A stretch of DNA of 64,000 nucleotides from NCBI GenBank assembly GCA_037179385.1, contig CM074188.1:27173318-27237317 (forward strand). Reading direction: 5' to 3'. Positions 1 to 10,030 of this stretch are shown piece by piece. A program made the position numbers and the translations under genes. Origin of the DNA: Holothuria scabra. Taxonomy: Eukaryota; Echinodermata; Holothuroidea; Aspidochirotida; Holothuriidae. Each line of letters opens with the position of its first letter. Within the stretch, counting starts at the first letter, position 1. Under the pieces are notes generated by a model. The model did no database searches, was not told the origin of the DNA, and worked only from the letters and a program-made list of their open reading frames with translations.

Positions 1-944
1 AACATTAAATATCAATATTATTCAAGTCAACCCAAGCAGTTAGTACTAGTAACTTTCACAACTGAGAAAAAAAAAATATTGTTGTATGATCCTCATGGTC
101 AATCATGAAACAGAGCAGTCTACTATACCAATTCAGTCCGGGGTGACGGCATTTTCCCTTTAAGTTTGGATTACAAAATACTTATAATTAAGAAGTTTAC
201 TATAAACTTCTAAAAGCCAATTTAAAAAGTTCAAATGCCATATCTACAAGCTTGTTTGATGATAATATATCATACTAAATTAGGTGCCTTATTTTGGAAC
301 ACAGTAGTGAAATTAACAACCTTCGGAGTATTTTACTATGAATATAATTAGCCATCTTATGCAATAAAACCACCACCCACGCTAAAACAATACTTTGAGA
401 TAGAACAATGCCATTAAGTAATATAATAAGTCTCAAAGCTTTCTCAGAATCAGCAAATGAATACAATATTTAATTTAATTGGCCTTGACAATTTTATCAA
501 ATTTCTTCTCATGCATTATTTGAATAAGTAGGAAGATGATCCTCTGCTGTACAGAAAATTCAATTATTTTAAAGAAATTTGGTAACATCTTGCTAATAAA
601 TCTCAACCAGAATCTTGGTGATCTATTTTATGTAAAAGTTGGCTTTGTGTATACACATGCTGTTTGTGACAATTTTGCATGTAAATCTTTCCCCCTCCCC
701 CCCCCCCAAAAAAAAACAAAAAAAGAGTATCTTCCTCTCAATATGACAAACTAATTTATTTGTAACGATTGTGAAAAATATGCATGATTCCTATCTGCAA
801 TACTGCCAACAAGGTACCATCCATAACACTGACACACAAGCTTTTCTGTGATGGTATAACCAAGGTCCTACAAGGAATCACAGCTAATAAGAATACCACA
901 AAGGTCAGGCTGGTTCTTACTGCAATAAGACTCAAAATAAAAAT
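1..944. other. Intron 4 sequence left of element A
   Basis: This is AT-rich intronic DNA downstream of ARB2A exon 4. I looked on the minus strand for the next Arb2-domain exon (a block starting around GYxVIV) and found none. It holds a C-tract followed by an A-rich tract at about 691-727 and otherwise no repeat I can match within the window. Confidence 0.6.
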
Positions 945-1129
945 AACCAGAATGCAAAAATGCATTGAGGTTTCGATGATACATAAATGTACTGTTTTTC
1001 AAATTTGACATCATGCACCACTATCTTCTCACTCAAATGTTATACTAGCAAGTTCAAAAAATAATGTTGTTATTCCAGATGCCCTTTTGACCTCCACAAA
1101 AGCCATACATAGATAGATAAACCAACATC

Positions 1130-4045
1130 TTGAGATATAACTTTAACAAGATTTGAAGACTTTGACCCCTGGTGACCTGAAATGACCTTTGACCTCTGCC
1201 AAAAAAGAAAAAGGGCACATCTTCTGACTAAAACACATCTACATACCAAATGTGAAATCTATCCAAGTTTCCTATCTTGAGATATCGTGTTAACAAGAAT
1301 TTCAGACTTTGACCCCCGGTGACCCCAGATGATCTTTGACCTCCGCAAAAAACAATAGGGACCATCTCCTGACTAAAACCCATCAACATACCATATATGA
1401 AATCTACCTAAGCTTCTTATCTTGAGATACTGTGTTAACAAGATTTTCAGACTTTGACCCCAGTGACCCAGATGACCTTTGACCTCCGCAAAAAACAATA
1501 GGGGCCATCTCCTGACTAAAACGCATCTACATACCAAATATGAAATCCAACCAAGCTTCCTATCTTGAGATATCGTGTTAACGAGATTTTCAGACTTTGA
1601 CCTCAGGTGACCCCAGATGACCTTTGACCTCCGCAAAAAACAATACGGACCATCTCCTGACTAAAAACGCATCTACATACCAAATATGAAATCAACCAAG
1701 CTTCCTATCTTGAGATATCGTGTTAACAAGATTTTCAGACTTTGACCCCAGAGACCCCAGATGACCCTTGACCGCCCCAAAAACCAATACGGACCATCCC
1801 CTGACTATAACGCATCAACATACCAAATATGAAATCCAACCAAGCTTCCTATCTTGAGATATCGTCTTAACAAGATTTTAATACTTTGAACCCCAGTGAC
1901 CCCAGATAACCTTTGACATCCGCAAAAAACAATAGGGACCATCTCCTGACTAAAACGCATCAACATACCAAATATGAAATCCAACCAAGCTTCCTATCTT
2001 GAGATATCGTGTTAACTTGAGATTTTAAGACTTTGACCCACAGTGACCCCAGATGACCTTTGACCTCCGCAAAAAACAATAGGGACCATCTCCTGACTGA
2101 AATGCATCTACATACCAAATATGAAATCCAACCAAGCTTCCTACCTTGAGATATCGTGTTAACGAGATTTTCAGACTTTGAACCAGGTAACCCCAGATGA
2201 CCTTTGACCTCCGCAAAAAACAATAGGGACCATCTCCTGACTATAACGCATCAACATACCATATATGAAATCCAACCAAGCTTCCTATCTTGAGATATCG
2301 TGTTGAGATTTTCAGACTTTGACCCCCAGTGACCCCAGATGACCTTTGACCTCCGCAAAAAACAATAGGGACCATCTCCTGACTAAAACTCATCAACATA
2401 CCAAATATGAAATCCAACCAAGCTTTCTATCTTGAGATATCGTGTTAACGAGATTTAAAGACTTTGACCCACAGTGACCCCAGATGATCTTTGACCTCTG
2501 CAAAAAACAATAGGGACCATCTCCTGACTGAAATGCATCTACATACCAAATATGAAATCCAACTAAGCTTCCTATCTTGAGATATCATGTTAACGAGATT
2601 TTCAGACTTTGACCCCCAGTGACCCCAGATGACCTTTGACCTCCGCAAAAAACAATAGGGACCATCTCCTGACTATAACGCATCAACATACCAAATATGA
2701 AATCCAACCAAGCTTCCTATCTTGAGATATCGTGTTAACGAGATTTTCAGACTTTGACCCCCGGTGACCCCAGATGACCTTTGACCTCCGCAAAAAACAA
2801 TAGGGACCATCTCCTGACTATAACGCATCAACATACCATATATGAAATCCAACCAAGCTTCCTATCTTGAGATATCGTGTTAACGAGATTTTCAGACTTT
2901 GACCCCCAGTGACCCCAGATGACCTTTGACCTCCGCAAAAAACAATAGGGACCATCTCCTGACTAAAACTCATCAACATACCAAATATGAAATCCAACCA
3001 AGCTTTCTATCTTGAGATATCGTGTTAACGAGATTTAAAGACTTTGACCCACAGTGACCCCAGATGATCTTTGACCTCTGCAAAAAACAATAGGGACCAT
3101 CTCCTGACTGAAATGCATCTACATACCAAATATGAAATCCAACTAAGCTTCCTATCTTGAGATATCATGTTAACGAGATTTTCAGACTTTGACCCCCAGT
3201 GACCCCAGATGACCTTTGACCTCCGCAAAAAACAATAGGGACCATCTCCTGACTATAACGCATCAACATACCAAATATGAAATCCAACCAAGCTTCCTAT
3301 CTTGAGATATCGTGTTAACAAGATTTTCAGACTTTGTCCCCAGTGACCCCAGATGACCTTTGACCTCCGCAAAAAACAATAGGGACCATCTCCTGACTAA
3401 AACTCATCAACATACCAAATATGAAATCCAACCAAGCTTCCTACCTTGAGATATCGTGTTAACAAGATTTTCAGACTTTGACCCCCAGTGACCCCAGATG
3501 ACCTTTGACCTCCGCAAAAAACAATAGGGACCATCTCCTGACTATAACGCATCAACATACCAAATATGAAATCCAACCAAGCTTCCTACCTTGAGATATC
3601 GTGTTAACGAGATTTTCAGACTTTGACCCCCAGTGACCCCAGATGACCTTTGACCTCCGCAAAAAACAATAGGGACCATCTCCTGACTATAACGCATCAA
3701 CATACCATATATGAAATCCAACCAAGCTTCCTATCTTGAGATATCGTGTTAACGAGATTTTCAGACTTTGACCCCCGGTGACCCCAGATGACCTTTGACC
3801 TCCGCAAAAAACAATAGGGACCATCTCCTGACTATAACGCATCAACATACCAAATATGAAATCCAACCAAGCTTCCTATCTTGAGATATCGTGTTAATGA
3901 GATTTTCAGACTTTGACCCCCTGTGACGCCAGATGACCTTTGACCTCTGCCAAAAACAATAGGGTTCTTTCTCTCAATATGGCGCATCTATGTACCAAGT
4001 TTGAAAACTGTCGGACATTCCTATCTTGAGATATCGTGTTAACGA
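1130..4045 (+). repeat. Central tandem array of element A, ~20 units of ~145 bp
   Basis: The landmark CAATAGGG (or CAATACGG) recurs every 142-146 bp from about 1352 to 3956, giving roughly 20 units. The first and last are diverged. Each unit contains CTTGAGATATCGTGTTAA, then a run of TGACC half-sites, then CCGCAAAAAACAATAGGG. Short open frames across the array are repeat-derived and not genes: the same peptide recurs 580 bp apart, and the repeats can be read equally well in other frames. Within the array 2306-2738 and 2886-3318 are identical as far as I can read, a four-unit higher-order duplication. Confidence 0.95.
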
Positions 4046-4055
4046 GCAAAGTGTC

Positions 4056-4162
4056 ACAAACACACACACACACATACATCCACACATACACACACACACA
4101 CATACACACACACACACATACACACACACACACGCACATACACACATACATACACACACACG
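4056..4162 (+). repeat. (CA)n/(CATA)n microsatellite of element A
   Basis: This is an almost uninterrupted CA-dinucleotide tract with occasional CATA. It lies between the last core unit and the terminal hairpin. The same relative position is occupied by CA tracts in elements B (35583-35629), E (56247-56288) and D (63655-63703), and by a TG tract on the plus strand in reversed element C (50918-50947). It is therefore a constitutive part of the element. Confidence 0.95.
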
Positions 4163-4215
4163 CCATCATGAATGCATAGGTTTCTCTTTCATCGAAACCA
4201 ATAAAAAAGTTGTAC

Positions 4216-4407
4216 CTGTTTTGCTCTCTTTATAAAAGGTAGTTGAGTTCCACTGTCTAGACAATTATTCATTATTAGTCTTCGAGCCCACTGACCAGCA
4301 CGAACCACCCCATTACCATGGATAAGAACCAGGACCTTGTCTGTTTCTTTAAAGGCAGATTTACTGGCAAAAATAAAACTTTTGGCTTCATCCTGAGAGG
4401 CATCAAC
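4216..4407 (-). CDS. ARB2A: ARB2A-like coding exon 4 (Arb2 domain core)
   Basis: The exon is 192 bp (64 codons, phase 0 at both ends). The acceptor CTCACACAG ends at 4408 and the donor is AAACAG|GTACAA. There is no ORF-length clue because no internal start is needed. The minus-strand translation begins [13 protein letters not shown] and contains [20 protein letters not shown] followed by [16 protein letters not shown]. This is the hallmark core of FAM172A/ARB2A: the [18 protein letters not shown] and LDSGTQ-PFIKRA blocks, with the HG corresponding to the oxyanion-side loop of alpha/beta hydrolases. The next exon, expected to begin around EGYxVIV, is not in the window. A large Helentron-like element ends about 14 bp beyond this exon's donor. 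Confidence 0.95.
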
Positions 4408-4546
4408 CTGTGTGAGAAATAAATATTACAGGAAAAACTTGACGGTACTAATCAATCAGTATCTTTGGAGACAGCTTTATGTTTAGTTACAACTCAATAG
4501 GGCAAAGAAAGCCATCCCATCACAGACTGAAGGGTGAGCAGTTTAA

Positions 4547-5064
4547 AGAAGGGTTTAAGGTCACAACAGGATTTGGTATGTTAGAGGGGCACTTATTCTT
4601 AGAATTTTGGTGAAATTTGCATTGAAATCCGATGTGTGGTTCACAAGATACAAGCACATGAAGTTTTCACAGTTTCAACAAAAGGTGAACTTGAAGCAAG
4701 CACATATGACATCATTTTGCGTTGGTTTTCTCCTCAACAATCCAATATTATTAAAATGTGATTGCATAAGTGGCATGAGAACTTTACTAACTTTGCATCT
4801 CCCACAGAGAGGTCTTATTCTTATTAACTTCAAGGTCAACACAGCAGTCAGGTCAAACAAAGGGAAACAAAGCATTCCTTGTCAATGTGAGGAAGTGATA
4901 TAAGCTCTGCTGCCCTCAAACTTACTTTGGAACACAAATTAACTGAATTCCTTTATTGATATCTCTAGAAATACATGTTCGATTTCAGTGGCCCTTTCAC
5001 CGTACTGTATAGATTTGGTTCCTCTTTCACATATTACAATTAAATTTTTGCTTAAACTTCCCCT
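4547..5064 (+). mobile_element. TTAA-type MITE family T1, copy 1
   Basis: The copy is bounded by TTAA at 4543-4546 and 5065-5068. Its ends are imperfect inverted repeats of the form TTAAAG...GTTTAAG. The body matches, in reverse orientation, 25636-26221 and the flanks of 18996-20070: the stretches around CAAGCACATATGACAT and CTTTGTTTCCCTTTG are recognisable in all three. It contains small open frames in both strands, but these recur with frame changes in the other copies and are not coding. TTAA target duplications suggest piggyBac- or Kolobok-type mobilisation (inference). Confidence 0.6.
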
Positions 5065-5230
5065 TTAAGAGATCAACAAGGGAGACACAAAGGAAAAAAT
5101 TGCAGCTAGTGCTAAAGAAGAAAAGTAGTCCACAGGCTATGTCTGTGACCTTCAGTCCATTTCACACCACTGCGACATAACACAAGTCTGATGCAATGAA
5201 ACGCTGCATTGAATTAATTCCTTTGCTATG

Positions 5231-5253
5231 CATGGTTTTGCTGCAAAACCATG
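5231..5253. repeat. Near-perfect 23-bp palindrome
   Basis: The sequence reads CATGGTTTTGC, one central base, then GCAAAACCATG, i.e. 11-bp arms. A degenerate copy (TATGGTTTGGCTGCAAAACTA) follows about 15 bp later. It lies in intron 3. No function is assigned. Confidence 0.7.
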
Positions 5254-5372
5254 ATTTACCATTTATGGTTTGGCTGCAAAACTATAGCACTGGGCTGTGT
5301 CCTGGAGTGTTTTGGACATGGAAGAGGCTTGAAGAGGAGTAATTTTACTGATATGCATCCTCTTGAGCTAAA

Positions 5373-5842
5373 GGTAGCGGGCCACTAACTCCAATACACA
5401 TGTCCAGGAAAATGTTTACTGACAGACAAAGCGCCATTAAAAATTTATGGGATGTTGTTTGTGACTGTGTTACTTACAAAATATGATCATTTTTGCATTT
5501 GGATTTTGTAGACAATGAGTTGAAATACATACTGTGCAAAATTCAAGGCAATCTGACCAATTTTAGTGCCATTTTTTTTATTGTATTACTCCGCTCTGTG
5601 AAATGCCGTTTTGGAGTAGCTATTATGGCGGGAAACACATCCCTATCGTTCAAGGCTCCCTAGCTCAAAATTTCAATGGTCATGGTATGGAAATTTGAAA
5701 GTGCCATGAAAGTCGAGATTGTGGGCTTTGATCAGAGGGGTAGCATGCCCTGGTTGAAAACTTCTAGTGGGAGCTACGGGGCACAGAAGTAGCCTAATTT
5801 AGTGTGTAAGTCAATGGGACTTACAATTAGTGGCCCGCTACC
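5373..5842. mobile_element. MITE family M1, copy 1 (470 bp, 16-bp TIR)
   Basis: The element begins GGTAGCGGGCCACTAA and ends with the exact reverse complement TTAGTGGCCCGCTACC. The flanks are TAAA on the left and TTAA on the right, so a TTAA or TWA target duplication is possible but not proven. No ORF is present. It is nearly identical to the copy at 7596-8064. Confidence 0.85.
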
Positions 5843-7595
5843 TTAAGGCAAGTTATGAAATTTTTAAATTTTATAGCTAGAGACCCAAAATTGGTCTTAA
5901 ATGTTTGCTTGTGGTCACCAAAATGGAAATAAATGCTGATGAAGAACAATTTCATGCTTGAGTGATTTTTAGGGCCAAAAGTGGCATTTTTGGCCAAAAT
6001 TATCAGTTGTCTTGTTAAAGTTGACAATTTAAGCAGAATTCATTAAAATTTCGTCAAAATAGAAAACTTAGCGAGCTCATGATCCTCTGGGTAGATCATA
6101 GCATGATACAAGTGAAGTATTTATGTCATCCTGAGGGATCCGTAGCTTGCCTCAGTGCATTTGGTATGTACCTAAGCAACAGCCAGCCACAGGCAGTTTT
6201 TGTGCAGTGAACTTTGTACAGTGGTTCTGCATATAAAACACATGCTGGGTTGTGAAATGACTGGACCCAAAGCAGTTAAACTGTGTGCACCTGTTGAGCG
6301 AAGTGTCCAGGAATGTTGCGTTACAGTGTAGGTATGCCATAAACTTAAAAAAGTGAGTTAATTATTACCGGCAGTCAACTGAAATTTCTACTTGGACTTG
6401 TGGCAAAACAGGATAACTTGAAGAATAAAAAAGATGCTTGTATCAAAAGAGGTAGGACTAGGGAGCTACAAATTGGTGCCTGGGTAGCCTTGGCTATATA
6501 TGAGTAATGTTAGGCCTACTACTGGATCTATGGTGGTGCACTGGTGGTGGTGGGGGGGGAGAGGAGGGAAGGTGTTTTGCCTGCAAAATTCAGCACAGAT
6601 CAGAATAAATTGTTAGCCCTATACCCTTAAATTTTGGAACTCTCCTAACTTCTTTTATTTTTAATGCCATGTCTCTTTTATTTTGTTCTTCTATTTAGGC
6701 CTTAAGGGCTTGGTATATCCCACTGTAGACAGGGCAGCCTAACTAGATCACAGTGGAATCAGGGTGAGCAACAGTCAGACAACTGAAATACCTGATGTCT
6801 TCATGCTAGGGGTGGAGAAAGTTTGCCAAGGTAGGCATATTGCAAACTGTTGACTCATAAACCCACATGAAGTAAATTCTACTCCATTGATACCTGCTCC
6901 CTGTTTTGTTGAATGCAAGAGGAAGTAGAGACCTTCTAGGCTGGCTTTTTAAAGCATGATGGTTGCATAAAAACCCCTTTCACTGTAGTCATATGTAGCA
7001 ACCATACAGTCCTGTAGCTTCAAAATTTTGTGTTTTTATACTGAGGTGTTCTATGCCACCTGTTCCCATGTGCTTGTTTGGATTGATTAAAATGTTGCAC
7101 ATGTATAACCTAAATTTCTTCAGAATTTATAAGAAACCACATGGCCTGTTGTTAATTCAAGCAGCTGTTTATGGTAATGTAGTAAGAGTGTGAAGATTAA
7201 GCTGCTAAATCCAACTTTATGTTTTTATCAACAGAGTTGATGGTGCAAGCATGTACAGTACATCAGCATATAGAAACATGTCTGTGGAAGTGTGAGAAGC
7301 ACTAAAAAGTGAAGTTGAGAGTACCCTCATATGCAGAGATGCTGAGATTACAATTCTGTCTTGGTACAGATCAGAAATGATGAGTAAGCAGCTCAGTAGA
7401 GGATTAACCAGTACATTAAAGTGCATTTTAGGCTGTCGGCAAATTTTGCCCTATCAGGGGTATAGTTTCGCTAAGACTTACTGCCCAGAGAAGACTGTCA
7501 AATGAAATGATGGGTTTATATTCTTTGTCAGGATACTCTAGGGATTACCTGTGCAAATTTTTTGATGGAAAAATCCAACTCGGCCACTGCCGTAA
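5843..7595. other. Intron 3 spacer between the two M1 copies
   Basis: This is unannotated intronic DNA with no coding signal. A G-rich stretch lies at 6541-6570. A short segment near 6807 (GGGGTGGAGAAAGTTTG) resembles the left end of the hAT-like MITE at 8250. Nothing else is recognised. Confidence 0.5.
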
Positions 7596-8064
7596 GGTAG
7601 CGGGCCACTAACTCCAATACACATGTCCAGGAAAATGTTTACTGACAGACAAAGCGCCATTAAAAAATTATGGGATGTTGTTTGTGACTGTGTTACTTAC
7701 AAAATATGATCATTTTTGCATTTGGATTTTGTAGACAATGAGTTGAAATACATACTGTGTAAAATTCAAGGCAATCTGACCAATTTTAGTGCCATTTTTT
7801 TATTGTATTACTCCGCTCTGTGAAATGCCGTTTTGGAGTAGCTATTATGGCGGGAAACACATCCCTATCGTTCAAGGCTCCCTAGCTCAAAATTTCAATG
7901 GTCATGGTATGGAAATTTGAAAGTGCCATGAAAGTCGAGATTGTGGGCTTCGATCAGAGGGGTAGCATGTCCTGGTTGAAAACTTCTAGTGGGAGCTACA
8001 GGGCACGGAAGTAGCCTAATTTAGTGTGTAAGTCAATGGGACTTATAATTAGTGGCCCGCTACC
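7596..8064. mobile_element. MITE family M1, copy 2 (469 bp)
   Basis: It has the same TIRs as copy 1 (GGTAGCGGGCCACTAA and its reverse complement), in the same orientation. It differs from 5373-5842 by only a handful of substitutions and one base in a T-run. The two copies lie 1.75 kb apart in the same ARB2A intron. The high identity indicates recent activity or recent gene conversion. Confidence 0.87.
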
Positions 8065-8249
8065 TAAAGCGAGAGCAAATATGTCGGCATCCATAAAAAA
8101 AACTTGGTATCGCACAGGAACCTGTACATACGTACTGTGTAAACATAATAAAATACATAGCTCAGTAGGGCAGGATGTAGCAAAAGGGTTAAGATGTATC
8201 AGAGTGAAAAATGTCCCCATGTAGAATTCATTAATTTCAGTCCTATCAT

Positions 8250-8443
8250 CAGGGGTGGAAAAAGTTGGGAAGCTGGGAGGTTCCTTCCTGGAAAATTTGG
8301 CCATCTGGAAGGAAATTAGGCAGCTGGGGGGGAATTTCATTTTCCTGTTCATGAAAATATAGGGAGAACTGTGAGAAATTTTATTCCCTTTCAGGAAAAC
8401 TATTCTACTCCCTTCCTGGGATATAAACATTTTTTCAGCCCTG
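8250..8443. mobile_element. hAT-like MITE (family H1), copy 1
   Basis: The left end CAGGGGTGGAAAAAGT and the right end TTTTTTCAGCCCTG form an imperfect TIR of the CAGGGxTG type common in hAT elements. Flanking octamers CCTATCAT and CCGTTCAT match at 6 of 8 positions, consistent with an aged 8-bp target duplication. A related fragment lies at about 21013-21110 (GGTGGAAAAGTTTGGAAGCTTGG). It is non-coding. Confidence 0.6.
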
Positions 8444-9533
8444 CCGTTCATATATGCCATTGCCCAAGACAACCATGGAACATTTCTTCTTCTGACATTA
8501 AATAAAGGGGAATTTTACCCTACTTCTTCTGATAAGGAGGGAGGACCAAATCCCCGCCCCCTCCCCCCCCCACCCATGAAACCTCTCGATGAAAACCCTA
8601 ATGAGGGTTGATCTAGCTTTCTTGAAAGTTAATCCATATAAATTGGTGCACTTTACGTTTGCAATATTATACCATGAAACATCACATAAAATGCAAGGGC
8701 AATTCAATGAGGAAATTAAGTTGAGATGCCTGTTTATTCCCTAAGGTATCTATCAAACATTGTGTTTTTACAGACAGGAAGAAAGATAGCTAACTTCCCT
8801 GTTCAATAAACTCAAAAGGATCTAAACAAAAGTATCGAGTAAGTTTTGATTGACTCGTTATGAATATTTTGAAATGAGGAACAATGTTGGGTCTAATAAT
8901 ACTTACTTTAGGAGAAAGTACTCTTGGGGTGGTTTAACTTCATCAAGATATCTAATGTTTGTGAAATAATATGTTGTCATTTTAGATTTGTTGGCTTGAA
9001 ATTGGTTTTTTTCTTCACTGTAAAGGCATTATACTTTGTTACATCCTTCTGGGGAATATTTTCTGCAATAATGCAACAAAATATTGCAGTGATTCATTAA
9101 ATACTGACCAATAATGCAAGCATAAAGTCACTATGAGATTTCCCCCTTTTTACAGCAGCTAAACTTCAAGAGAATTCAGCTTCTACTTAATCACAACTTA
9201 TCTCTCTGGTCCTTGTTACATCCTCCTTCTCTGCCTGATTACCTCTTATCACTTCAGGGAGGAAAAGAAGCTCACTACATACACACTTAATACAGTCAGT
9301 TTTCATATCTGATTCATTGATTGACAGTAACAGATTAAAATACACAAAAAGTTATGTAATGTTTGGGATGAGCTAAGAGGCCAGTCAAGCATGCGCTGAT
9401 AGCTTTTCACACAGTGTGAACACAATGAATGCATATATCATATGAGGGCACAAATCATGCAACAAACTTAGATAAGAGTTACTCTACAGCCCACACTGCA
9501 TTTGATCTACTGGGGTGTCTATGTACCCGCAGA
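8444..9533. other. Intron 3 spacer
   Basis: The spacer contains a C-rich run at about 8556-8574 and otherwise AT-rich DNA. I find no coding signal and no matching repeat within the window. Confidence 0.4.
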
Positions 9534-9581
9534 GCGGACAGTGGTTTTCTCAGCTTCTTAGCTTCCAAAACCACTGTCCGC
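9534..9581. repeat. Perfect 15-bp stem hairpin with 18-nt loop
   Basis: The arm GCGGACAGTGGTTTT (9534-9548) is matched exactly by AAAACCACTGTCCGC (9567-9581). The loop is 9549-9566. The stem is GC-richer than its surroundings. It lies in ARB2A intron 3, so it would be transcribed in the pre-mRNA. It could be a MITE remnant or a structured RNA, and the sequence alone does not decide. Confidence 0.85.
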
Positions 9582-10030
9582 CAAAGCGAACAGGACTGCG
9601 TCCAGTTTTAGATGCAAACTTCATTACCATAATATAATTTATTCATGTACTCTCTACTGAATCATGCTACGGTTTTTGAGTGAGTGTGTGTACTCCTGTG
9701 GTCGTAAACTGGAAGTCTAGTCTGAAACCTGAGATGCCCTATAATTATATCATGTTGCATAAACACTGTGCAGTGTTTACTACCAGGAGGTAGGTATTAC
9801 AATGACGTACAAACTCTGTGGGTGGTATGGGCTACTACACGAGACCAGATGTTGCCATCTTGTGAATATTCACAAACATTCAACCAGTCTTGAGGCCGCA
9901 TTTCTCTATGAATATCCATAAGAATTTGTTCAGTGTTCACTTTGGCAAGCATTAGGGATATGACTGAAAAAGGAATATGCCATACAGCCTGCTACGCAGG
10001 GTAGTGTCTATGTTACTTTCTCAAGAGGCA
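9582..10030. other. Intron 3 spacer
   Basis: I see no repeat or coding signal here. Confidence 0.4.

Larger units (their letters stand above)
945..4201 (+). mobile_element. Helentron/HINE-like element A (pearl/Tsp-like, with tandem core)
   Basis: The 5' end (945-1110) is shared with element B at 31527-31680. It begins AACCAGAATGCAAAAATGCA, with a small palindrome, and then the subterminal repeat GGTTTCGATGAT at 969-980. The core is about 20 tandem units, followed by a diverged last unit, a (CA)n tract (about 4056-4162) and a terminal hairpin, GGTTTC at 4179-4184 pairing with GAAACC at 4194-4199. The 3' arm TCATCGAAACC is the reverse complement of the 5' subterminal repeat. Subterminal inverted repeats, central tandem repeats, a microsatellite and a 3' hairpin are the known layout of Helentron-associated elements (DINE-1, pearl/CvA, Tsp). 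No Rep/helicase is encoded, so it is non-autonomous. The family assignment is by structure only. Confidence 0.72.

Noticed and set aside
1..944. Search for the next ARB2A exon (expected to begin around EGYxVIV)
   Set aside because: No minus-strand reading with that motif and flanking splice sites; the exon is presumably outside the window.
1373..3228. Several minus-strand open frames (60-90 codons) with recurring motifs such as MRRSKVIWGH
   Set aside because: They are translations of the ~145-bp tandem unit. The same peptide recurs exactly 580 bp apart, and the repeats shift frame between copies.
1130..4045. CRISPR-like interpretation of the regular repeats
   Set aside because: Repeats are ~145 bp, contiguous without unique spacers, and lie in a eukaryotic intron; they are tandem transposon core repeats.
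3906..4235. Cys/Val- and His/Thr-rich frames across the CA tract
   Set aside because: Dinucleotide-repeat translation. The real coding sequence next to it is ARB2A exon 4 on the minus strand, in a different frame.
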